A stretch of 7,492 nt of DNA from an uncultured Oscillospiraceae bacterium (GTDB taxonomy: Bacteria > Bacillota > Clostridia > Oscillospirales > Oscillospiraceae), in NCBI GenBank assembly GCA_934511165.1, contig CAKSWA010000060.1, forward strand, positions 1 through 7,492. The letters are read 5' to 3'. Each line of letters begins with the position of its first letter. The stretch's first letter is position 1. This document shows positions 1-5,309 of the stretch, one piece after another. The notes beneath the pieces were generated by a model. It was not told the origin of the DNA. It made no database searches and worked only from the letters and a program-made list of their open reading frames with translations. Position numbers and translations under genes: made by a program.

Positions 1-1
1 C

Positions 2-70
2 CCCGCCAACCCGCGCTATCTGAAAGTCGTCTGGGGCAAAGGCTATAAGCTGGAGGAAATGAAAAAATGA
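2..70 (+). CDS. Response regulator, OmpR/PhoB family (3' end only)
   Basis: Only the last 22 codons and the TGA stop are present; the receiver domain and most of the DNA-binding domain lie upstream of the window. The visible residues RYLKVVWGKGYKLE match the C-terminal beta-hairpin (wing) of the OmpR/PhoB winged-helix DNA-binding domain, where R-[YF]-[IL]-K-x-V-W-G-x-G-Y-K is a family signature, close to VanR-like regulators. The stop codon overlaps the kinase start as ATGA, so the two genes are translationally coupled and form a cognate pair. The protein would be a cytoplasmic transcription factor activated by phosphotransfer from the downstream kinase. Its target genes cannot be read from this fragment. 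Confidence 0.9.
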   Translation, partial: PANPRYLKVVWGKGYKLEEMKK

Positions 71-1887
71 AAAAGCTTACGCATAGCGCGGCGGCGCGCG
101 CCGTCGCCTTTATCCTGTGTCTGCTCTGCGGCCTTACGGCGCTGCTCTGCGCCGCGGGGTATTATATGACCCGGATCGACCGGGACGAAACGCTCCCCGA
201 GCCGGACAGCGTGTCGGTGTATAAGAACGGCATCCACGTTCTGCTCAACAACGCGCTGCAGGAGGAGCGGTATACCGGCGAATTCCCCGCTCTTCCCTCC
301 GGCTACTCCTATGTAGCGACGGATACGTCCACCGGCAAGGTGCTGTACGACGGCAGAACGAAAAACGCCGTGCCCCTTGGCATTTCGGTCGGTTATTTCA
401 GCGAAGGCGTCGGGATCGACGTGCAGGCGTATCTCGAGCCGAAGCAGACGCCCGGCGAGGAACTGACACGGCTCCGCAGCTCGGTCGGCACGCTGCTGCG
501 CTACCAGAATGCCTACCTCCCCGTGGGCATCATCACGGCGGTGCTGTGCATCGCGCTCCTCGTCTTCCTCATGGCGTCCATGGGCAAAACGCCGGACGGC
601 GTGAAGCTGCGCGGCATCCACCGCGTGCCGCTCGATCTCTTTCTCGCCGCGGCGCTGGCGGCGGTGGCCGTCCCGGCAAACTTCTATTCGGGAATTAACC
701 TGCTCTATAACCCGCTCTGGGTATGGATGATGCCGGTTACGCTCATGGCGCTCTGGATCGGCTTTGTCGTGCTGCTCACGCTCTGCACGATCTCGGCGCG
801 GCTCCGCGCCGGGAAGTGGTGGAGAAACAGCATCATCTATATCGTCTGCCGCTTTGTATACCGCGCCGTGCGCGGCTTCGTCCGCGCGCTGCCCATCGCG
901 TGGAAGGGGATCCTTGTGTACGCGGTCGTGGTGCTGGTCAATGCTCTTGGCATGATACTCGCTTTCGGCGCTGGCAGCTTTTTCGTCTTCCTTCTGACGC
1001 TTGTGCTGGACGCCGCGGGGCTATACTTTGTCATCCACACCGTGCGTCAGCTCAAAACGCTGCAGACGGCGGCGCAGAAGCTTGCCGCGGGTGATCTCAC
1101 CTACACGGTGGACACGGAGAAAATGTACCCGGTGCTCAAAGAGCACGGCGACAATCTCAACGCCGTGAGCGTCGGCATGAGCCGCGCTGTGAACGAGCGC
1201 ATGAAGTCCGAGCGGTTTAAAACCGAGCTCATCACCAACGTCAGCCACGATCTCAAAACGCCGCTCACGAGCATTGTGAGCTATGTCGATCTTCTCAAAA
1301 AAGAACCGATCGAAAGCGAACAGGCGCAGGAATACATCGAGGTTTTGGACCGCCAGAGCCAGAAGCTCAAAAAGCTCACGACCGATCTCGTGGACGCGAG
1401 CAAGGCAAGCAGCGGCGCGCTGCCGGTGAATCTCGAAAAGATCGATCTCGGCGAGCTGCTGCGGCAGAGCGCGGGGGAGTATACCGAAAAATTCGCCGCG
1501 GCGGCCATCACACCGGTGCTGAATGTGCCGGAGGCGGAAACGTATGTTACGGCGGACGGGCGGCTTTTATGGCGCGTGCTGGATAATCTGCTGGGCAACG
1601 CGGTAAAATACGCGCAGAGCGGCACGCGGCTCTATCTGGAGCTGACGCCGGGCGAGACGGAAACGGTGCTCACGCTCAAAAATATTTCCCGCGAGCCGCT
1701 CAACATCCCGGCGGAGGAGCTGATGGAGAGGTTCGTCCGCGGCGACGGCTCGCGCCACACGGACGGCAGCGGACTGGGACTTTCCATTGCCAATTCTCTC
1801 ATGGAGCTCATGGGCGGAAAGCTCACGCTGACGCTTGACGGCGATCTTTTCAAAGCCGCTCTTGTGTTTCCGCAGAAAACCGTATAA
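67..1887 (+). CDS. Membrane sensor histidine kinase, VanS-like core with six-helix sensor region
   Basis: This 606-residue kinase should autophosphorylate on His and pass the phosphate to the regulator encoded just upstream. The ATG at 67 overlaps the regulator stop (ATGA) and has GGAGG at 52-56. Hydrophobic segments lie near residues 10-31, 151-173, 189-207, 215-240, 281-300 and 305-327. The roughly 115-residue stretch between the first two is probably extracytoplasmic and has no family I recognise. A HAMP-like linker follows (about 325-385, with LAAGDLTYTVD). The HisKA motif NVSHDLKTPLTS puts the phospho-acceptor at H394, with the D395-x-x-T398 phosphatase-type motif. The ATPase domain has an N-box (DNLLGNAVKY, N511) and a G2-type GSGLGLSIA at 567-575. 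The usual D-x-G-x-G of the G1 box is replaced by KNISREPLN, a pattern I associate with a VanS-like clostridial subfamily. VanS itself has two membrane segments, so the sensor half is expanded here. The stimulus is unknown. The neighbouring envelope lipoproteins suggest a cell-surface signal, which is inference. Confidence 0.93.
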   Translation: MKKLTHSAAARAVAFILCLLCGLTALLCAAGYYMTRIDRDETLPEPDSVSVYKNGIHVLLNNALQEERYTGEFPALPSGYSYVATDTSTGKVLYDGRTKNAVPLGISVGYFSEGVGIDVQAYLEPKQTPGEELTRLRSSVGTLLRYQNAYLPVGIITAVLCIALLVFLMASMGKTPDGVKLRGIHRVPLDLFLAAALAAVAVPANFYSGINLLYNPLWVWMMPVTLMALWIGFVVLLTLCTISARLRAGKWWRNSIIYIVCRFVYRAVRGFVRALPIAWKGILVYAVVVLVNALGMILAFGAGSFFVFLLTLVLDAAGLYFVIHTVRQLKTLQTAAQKLAAGDLTYTVDTEKMYPVLKEHGDNLNAVSVGMSRAVNERMKSERFKTELITNVSHDLKTPLTSIVSYVDLLKKEPIESEQAQEYIEVLDRQSQKLKKLTTDLVDASKASSGALPVNLEKIDLGELLRQSAGEYTEKFAAAAITPVLNVPEAETYVTADGRLLWRVLDNLLGNAVKYAQSGTRLYLELTPGETETVLTLKNISREPLNIPAEELMERFVRGDGSRHTDGSGLGLSIANSLMELMGGKLTLTLDGDLFKAALVFPQKTV

Positions 1888-1888
1888 T
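1862..1888 (+). promoter_or_regulatory. Possible promoter for the lipoprotein genes
   Basis: A perfect TATAAT (1883-1888) overlaps the kinase stop codon. The best -35 is a poor TTGTGT (1862-1867) with a short 15-base spacer. If used, transcription would start near 1895, the first base of the perfect hairpin. A -10 hexamer alone can occur by chance in this AT-rich junction. Confidence 0.3.
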
Positions 1889-1894
1889 ATTTTT

Positions 1895-1926
1895 GCCGGA
1901 CGGGGAACCAAACGACCCCGTCCGGC
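1895..1926 (+). terminator. Perfect 11-bp hairpin after the kinase gene: weak terminator or 5' leader stem
   Basis: GCCGGACGGGG (1895-1905) pairs perfectly with CCCCGTCCGGC (1916-1926) around a 10-base loop. The following GTCTATATTT is only moderately T-rich, so intrinsic termination would be partial. The hairpin could attenuate read-through from the two-component genes into the lipoprotein genes. It could instead be a protective 5' stem if the TATAAT just upstream is active. On the minus strand the hairpin is followed by A residues, so it is not a minus-strand terminator. Confidence 0.55.
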
Positions 1927-1972
1927 GTCTATATTTCCGAACACCCAAAGGTGCGAGGAAAGGAAAGAGCTT

Positions 1973-2941
1973 ATGAAGATGAAACGATTTGCCGCGGCGC
2001 TTCTGGCGCTTATTCTGTGCGCGGCGTTTATGACGGCCTGCTCGCCGAAGCCGGAGCAGCCCGCCGCAACATCCGGCAATGCGTCGTCCGGCAGCGCAGC
2101 CGCCGAACCCGCCGCAACGGCGGAGCCGACGAGCGCTCCGACGAGCGTGCCGCCGGAAACCACCGCGATGCCCGAGAAAACCGACACGTCTGTCACGGTG
2201 ACGCCGGAGAAGAACGGCCTTTACGATGCGCTGTGCGACCTTTTCAACAACTATCATGAAGGCACCGCCGGCTGCTCGCTCACGGGAGCGCGCATCGCTG
2301 CCACGATCATGGACTTCTCGCTCACGAACGGCATGGACGCCGTGCGCAGCGGCGCAGCCGCCTTTGATCTCGGCGAGGAGACGGAATTCGGCGAAAAGCT
2401 TACTGATAAGCTCACCGCGATGTATGAGACCGCTATGGGCCTTTACGGCGAGAGCGGGAAAAACCTCCTTGCCGACGGCGGCTATACGCCGGCGCATTAC
2501 CCCTACAGCGCCAAGGACGTGCGCGATACCTATACCGCGATCTTCGCCGAGCGCGGCTGCGAAGCCCCTGCCGTGGTGCGCATCTACCGCAGCGACGCGA
2601 ACGCCGAGCACTTCCTTGCCTTCGGCACCGCGCTCGACGGCACGGAGATCACCGCCGATGCGCTCAACGGCGCGATGGACGGCCTGATCTTTGAAAACGG
2701 CGCGGCGTTCAACACCGTTACCGCAGACAAGGACGGCCACATCAGAGCCGACCTCAACGACGCTTTCGCCGCGCAGGTGCGCTCTCTCGGCACGAGCGGA
2801 GAGTACTTCCTCGTCGGCGGCATCGTCAACACGCTGCTCGACGCCTTTGACGGCACGGAGGTAATGCTCACCGTGAACGGTGCGCCGCTCGAGAGCGGAC
2901 ACAATATTTACGACTACGCGCTCACGCGCTATGAGGAGTAA
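1973..2941 (+). CDS. Secreted lipoprotein with GerMN-like C-terminal domain
   Basis: This 322-residue predicted lipoprotein starts at ATG 1973, 8 bases after GAGGAAAGGA (1955-1964); ATG 1979 is a near alternative. The reading frame extends upstream into the kinase, but there it lacks a ribosome site and a signal peptide. Residues 1-22 form a lysine-plus-hydrophobic signal peptide ending in FMTAC, placing the lipidated cysteine at C23. Met at -3 is less usual than Leu. Residues 24-75 are a disordered Pro/Ala/Thr/Glu linker. Residues 78-185 look alpha-helical, and I do not recognise the family. The end (about 187-315) resembles a GerMN domain: an acidic/hydrophobic strand (RADLNDAF, 258-265), then GEYFLVGGIVNTLLDAF (276-292) and VMLTVNG (297-303). 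This recalls the conserved VNTL-[x]-F and V-x-[IL]-x-V-[DN]-G elements. GerMN domains occur in the germination protein GerM and in Gram-positive envelope lipoproteins such as the LpqB family, but the biochemical role is unclear. The protein probably sits on the outer face of the membrane and is cotranscribed with the next lipoprotein gene. Confidence 0.85.
   Translation: MKMKRFAAALLALILCAAFMTACSPKPEQPAATSGNASSGSAAAEPAATAEPTSAPTSVPPETTAMPEKTDTSVTVTPEKNGLYDALCDLFNNYHEGTAGCSLTGARIAATIMDFSLTNGMDAVRSGAAAFDLGEETEFGEKLTDKLTAMYETAMGLYGESGKNLLADGGYTPAHYPYSAKDVRDTYTAIFAERGCEAPAVVRIYRSDANAEHFLAFGTALDGTEITADALNGAMDGLIFENGAAFNTVTADKDGHIRADLNDAFAAQVRSLGTSGEYFLVGGIVNTLLDAFDGTEVMLTVNGAPLESGHNIYDYALTRYEE
2934..2938 (+). 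promoter_or_regulatory. Ribosome binding site inside the upstream stop region
   Basis: GAGGA at 2934-2938, in the last codons of the first lipoprotein gene, is the only good Shine-Dalgarno match before the next gene. It lies 13 bases before ATG 2952 and 19 before ATG 2958, so it favours 2952 and suggests translational coupling. An earlier in-frame ATG at 2931 overlaps this site and would add seven polar residues ahead of the signal peptide, so it is less likely. Confidence 0.6.
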
Positions 2942-2951
2942 CTATAACTGT

Positions 2952-4967
2952 ATGAGCATGAAAAAGAAAGGCCTGTCCCTGCTGCTCTGCGCGGCGCTTT
3001 CCCTTTCGCTTGCGGCGTGCAGCACAAAGCCGGAAACTCCGGCACAGCCCACGGCGGAACCCACGGCGATCCCCGTGACCGCCGCGCCGGAGACTACCGC
3101 CGCGCCCACGGAGACGCCGGCGGCCGAAAACCGCAATGTGCCGGTGATTTCCGTCCGGTGCGAGAACGAGGATTTCTATACCGCCGACAATGCGGCGCTT
3201 CTTCTCGTCTATGCCTGCGCCGAGCCGAGCGTTTCCATGAACGGGAATGACGCCTCTGCCGCTGCGATCAACGAAACGCTGCATAAGCAGTACACGGATT
3301 TTGCCGTCGGCGTTGAATCGAGCGACGAATACGCTGTGTCCGGCAAGGAAAACTACCTTGCCGCGGCGAAGGAAGACCTTGCTTGGCAGACGGAAAACGG
3401 CGATGCTTCGGGCTTTTCTCCCTACAGCCTTATGCGCCAGACAAACGTCCGCTACAATGCCCGGTATCTCCTGAGCCTTACGTACGACGACACGTCGTAT
3501 CTCGGCGGCGCGCACGGCTACACCGGCCGTTACGGCCACACCTTCGATATCCGCACCGGACAGGAGCTGACGCTCGCGGATCTCACGGATAACTACGACG
3601 CCTTCCTCTCCGCCGCCGTCGATCAGCTCAAAGATATCAGCTATGGCGCGGAATACGCCGCCTACGGCCTGAACGAGGGCTACGAGGATCAGCTCGCCGG
3701 TCTCTTCCGCGACGGCAACTGGTACTTTAACGACGAGGGCCTTGTCCTTATGGCGAACCCCTATGAGCTTGCAAGCTACGCTGCGGGTCTCATTGAGTTC
3801 ACGCTGCCGTACGCCTGGCTCGCCTATCAGATCAAGGCGGACTATCTCCCCACGGAGAGCACGGCGGACGGCTCGCTCACCGCTGAGCTGAGCGAGAGCG
3901 CCGATGCAGCCGGGAACGCAACGTATGTCTACGACACCGGTACGGGCGGTCTCGGCGCGTGTGTCACGTTCACCGCCTCCGGCACGGTGGAGGATGTTGA
4001 GCTCAACGCCGTGACGTATCTTGAATACTCCAATCTCTACCGCGTGGACGGCACGCTCTGGTATGCCGAGCGCCTCTCCGACGGCGAGAGCGTCTGCGTG
4101 CAGACGTGGATTCCCGATGTGATGCCGAATCTCGCCGTCTCCTGGCGTGACAGCGAGGGCGAGCACACAAAGTATATCTCCCAGAGCGGGATGGACGGCT
4201 CTCTCATCCTCATGGACGGCGAACCGTATGCCGAGCGCCCGCTGAACATCTCCGGCAAGAGCGTGTATCACTATGACATCAACGGCGACTATGCCGCCGA
4301 GGAGATCACCGTAACGGCGGCCGATGCCGGCGGCATCAACGAGTACACGATCGCCGTGAACGGCACCGTGCTCGACCGCACGAACATGCCCGTGGGCGAC
4401 CGGTACGATCTCTGGATCTGCGATCTGGACGGCGACGGCATCTGCGAGCTTCTGTTCGCCGCCGATCCCGGCAGCGACGATTACCGCACCTGCGGCTGGC
4501 ACGGCGACACGCTCGAACCCATAGAGTTCACCGGCGACGCGCGCTACGGCAAGGATCCGAACGGTCTTACCGGCAGTCTCGACGGGCGCGTTGTGTTCAG
4601 CGGCGGCATCCCGGTGCTTGAAGCGTGGTACTATCAGCTCGGCACCTACCGCGCGTCCATCGGCATGAACGGGACCTCCGACGGCGTTGTGACGCTCGAT
4701 CCGACGCATAAATGGGACTACCGCGGCAGCTACTACTATCTGACCGTGGCGAAGATTCTCCCGGTGTATCTCGATGAGAGCGGCACCGCCGTGCTGACGC
4801 CGGGCGAAAAGCTCATCCTGACCGGCACGGACGGACAGAACACCTTCTTCCGCACCGAGGATGGCCGCACCGGATCGATCCGGCTGGAATACGATGGAGA
4901 AGGCGGCTGGACCATCAACGGCGAGAGCGAAGGGAACTTCTTCGAGATGCTTCCCTATGTCGGCTGA
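2952..4967 (+). CDS. Large lipoprotein with RsiV/PdaC-like domain, acidic loops and SH3-like tail
   Basis: This 671-residue predicted lipoprotein has a Lys-rich N-terminus, a hydrophobic segment and a textbook lipobox LAAC with lipidated C23. A Pro/Thr/Ala/Glu linker runs to about residue 58. Residues 60-300 read as DUF4163 followed by DUF3298, the extracellular unit of anti-sigma factor RsiV and deacetylase PdaC. Key signs are LGGAHG (184-189), the following TFDIRTGQELTLADL, and a later WYFNDEGLVLMANPYELASYAAG segment. In Bacillus subtilis RsiV this region binds lysozyme; whether this protein does is unknown. No RsiV-type cytoplasmic/transmembrane anchor and no PdaC catalytic domain is present. 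The C-terminal half carries two loops resembling calcium-binding or FG-GAP-type repeats, DINGDYAAEE (442-451) and DLDGDGICEL (491-500). It ends in a small SH3-like segment (about 611-650, GTAVLTPGEKL and a later Gly-rich strand). Such tails often contact cell-wall polymers. It is the last gene before a clear terminator. Cell-surface sensing or binding is the best guess; the domain limits are approximate. Confidence 0.87.
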   Translation: MSMKKKGLSLLLCAALSLSLAACSTKPETPAQPTAEPTAIPVTAAPETTAAPTETPAAENRNVPVISVRCENEDFYTADNAALLLVYACAEPSVSMNGNDASAAAINETLHKQYTDFAVGVESSDEYAVSGKENYLAAAKEDLAWQTENGDASGFSPYSLMRQTNVRYNARYLLSLTYDDTSYLGGAHGYTGRYGHTFDIRTGQELTLADLTDNYDAFLSAAVDQLKDISYGAEYAAYGLNEGYEDQLAGLFRDGNWYFNDEGLVLMANPYELASYAAGLIEFTLPYAWLAYQIKADYLPTESTADGSLTAELSESADAAGNATYVYDTGTGGLGACVTFTASGTVEDVELNAVTYLEYSNLYRVDGTLWYAERLSDGESVCVQTWIPDVMPNLAVSWRDSEGEHTKYISQSGMDGSLILMDGEPYAERPLNISGKSVYHYDINGDYAAEEITVTAADAGGINEYTIAVNGTVLDRTNMPVGDRYDLWICDLDGDGICELLFAADPGSDDYRTCGWHGDTLEPIEFTGDARYGKDPNGLTGSLDGRVVFSGGIPVLEAWYYQLGTYRASIGMNGTSDGVVTLDPTHKWDYRGSYYYLTVAKILPVYLDESGTAVLTPGEKLILTGTDGQNTFFRTEDGRTGSIRLEYDGEGGWTINGESEGNFFEMLPYVG

Positions 4968-4972
4968 CGCCG

Positions 4973-5008
4973 TCAAACAAACCCCACTCCGTTGAGGGGT
5001 TTGTTTGA
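4973..5008 (+). terminator. Intrinsic terminator of the lipoprotein genes
   Basis: TCAAACAAACCCC (4973-4985) pairs with GGGGTTTGTTTGA (4996-5008), a perfect 13-bp stem with a 10-base loop, starting five bases after the stop codon. The T-rich tract lies within the descending arm. Its near-symmetry means it could also work on the minus strand. It marks the end of the upstream transcription unit. Confidence 0.8.
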
Positions 5009-5016
5009 GGGGATAG

Positions 5017-5062
5017 CGGCTCGCGGCAGCGCACTCACTTACGTTCGCACGTTTGCGAGCCG
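5017..5062. repeat. Inverted repeat 1
   Basis: CGGCTCGC (5017-5024) is the perfect reverse complement of GCGAGCCG (5055-5062), 30 bases apart. An alternative smaller hairpin, TCGCA (5045-5049) with TGCGA (5054-5058), uses part of the same right arm. The two folds therefore exclude each other. Confidence 0.55.
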
Positions 5063-5068
5063 AGCGGA

Positions 5069-5101
5069 ATTTTCTCCGACGCGCATGTCGCCGGAGAAAA
5101 T
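5069..5101. repeat. Inverted repeat 2
   Basis: ATTTTCTCCG (5069-5078) pairs perfectly with CGGAGAAAAT (5092-5101) over a 13-base loop. An inner CGAC/GTCG pairing (5077-5080 with 5087-5090) can partly extend or compete with it. No T-tract follows, so this is not a typical terminator. Confidence 0.65.
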
Positions 5102-5114
5102 GATTCAAAATTTA

Positions 5115-5134
5115 TTTGCTCCTGCGGGAGCAAA
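5115..5134. repeat. Inverted repeat 3, tight hairpin with four-base loop
   Basis: TTTGCTCC (5115-5122) and GGAGCAAA (5127-5134) form an 8-bp stem closed by the loop TGCG. It shares the CTCC...GGAG core with inverted repeat 2. A six-T run begins 13 bases later (5148-5153), too far for a standard terminator. Confidence 0.65.
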
Positions 5135-5165
5135 CTCTGGTGAGACCTTTTTTCCAACGCGAATG

Positions 5166-5207
5166 AAGGCCGGAACACAGAAAAAACGCTGTGTTCCGGC
5201 CTTTTTT
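5166..5207 (+). terminator. Strong intrinsic terminator upstream of glgP
   Basis: AAGGCCGGAACACAG (5166-5180) pairs perfectly with CTGTGTTCCGGCCTT (5189-5203), a 15-bp stem with an 8-base loop. The arm runs into six T residues (5202-5207), the classical plus-strand Rho-independent layout. No gene ends directly before it: the nearest upstream stop is about 200 bases away and already has its own terminator. It may act as a second barrier isolating glgP from upstream transcription, or end a small RNA made from the spacer. Confidence 0.88.
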
Positions 5208-5217
5208 GAAAAACCGG

Positions 5218-5246
5218 TTGCAGAGCCGGGAAAAAACGGTTATAAT
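5218..5246 (+). promoter_or_regulatory. glgP promoter, sigma-A type
   Basis: A -35-like TTGCAG (5218-5223) is followed after exactly 17 bases by a perfect TATAAT (5241-5246). The -35 box matches the consensus in its first three bases only, as is common for regulated promoters. Transcription should start near 5252-5253, about 58 bases before the glgP start codon. The promoter lies directly after the strong terminator, so glgP begins its own transcription unit. Confidence 0.75.
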
Positions 5247-5259
5247 GCACCTGTTGGCC

Positions 5260-5274
5260 TTGGAATCGTTTCCA
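5260..5274. promoter_or_regulatory. Candidate cre / LacI-family operator at the glgP transcription start
   Basis: TTGGAATCGTTTCCA fits the catabolite-responsive-element consensus WTGNAANCGNWNNCW at every defined position. It has the near-palindromic TGGAA-N4-TTCCA form with central CG (5267-5268) typical of LacI/GalR-family operators. Its centre lies about 15 bases downstream of the predicted start of transcription, a position at which such sites usually repress. Binding by CcpA or by a dedicated LacI-family maltodextrin/glycogen regulator would link glgP to carbon supply. The regulator itself is not in the window. Confidence 0.6.
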
Positions 5275-5309
5275 TGGCACGCATTCCATAACGGAAAGGA
5301 CAGAGAACC

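Larger units (their letters stand above)
5009..5160. other. Non-coding, palindrome-rich spacer
   Basis: No convincing gene lies between the lipoprotein terminator and the second terminator. The forward open frame from 4992 crosses both terminators and the glgP promoter, has no ribosome site and resembles no protein. The stretch is more AT-rich than its surroundings toward its right half and contains three separate inverted repeats (listed individually). It could be a dispersed palindromic intergenic element or the template of a small RNA ending at the 5166-5207 terminator. I cannot tell which from a single copy. Confidence 0.5.

Noticed and set aside
1835..1972. Upstream extension of the first lipoprotein frame into the kinase gene
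   Set aside because: The extension overlaps the kinase C-terminus and crosses the hairpin. The signal peptide and ribosome site both place the start at 1973.
1850..2902. 350-codon minus-strand open frame opposite the first lipoprotein
   Set aside because: It is a compositional shadow of the lipoprotein gene, with Arg/Ala-rich low-complexity sequence and no family resemblance.
2943..2948. TATAAC as a -10 box between the two lipoprotein genes
   Set aside because: No -35 element lies at a suitable distance, it is only about four bases upstream of the start codon, and the 10-base gap indicates co-transcription.
2922..5108. 728-codon open frame on the minus strand opposite the large lipoprotein gene
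   Set aside because: It mirrors a well-supported plus-strand gene. High third-position GC suppresses stops on the opposite strand, the product has no recognisable domain, and it runs through the terminator at 4973-5008.
5069..5153. Inverted repeats 2 and 3 plus the T-run as a terminator
   Set aside because: The T-run lies 13 bases beyond the last stem, and neither hairpin is directly followed by a T-tract.
4992..5291. 99-codon plus-strand open frame in the spacer before glgP
   Set aside because: It begins inside a terminator loop, crosses the strong terminator and the glgP promoter and operator, lacks a ribosome binding site and has no protein-like signature.
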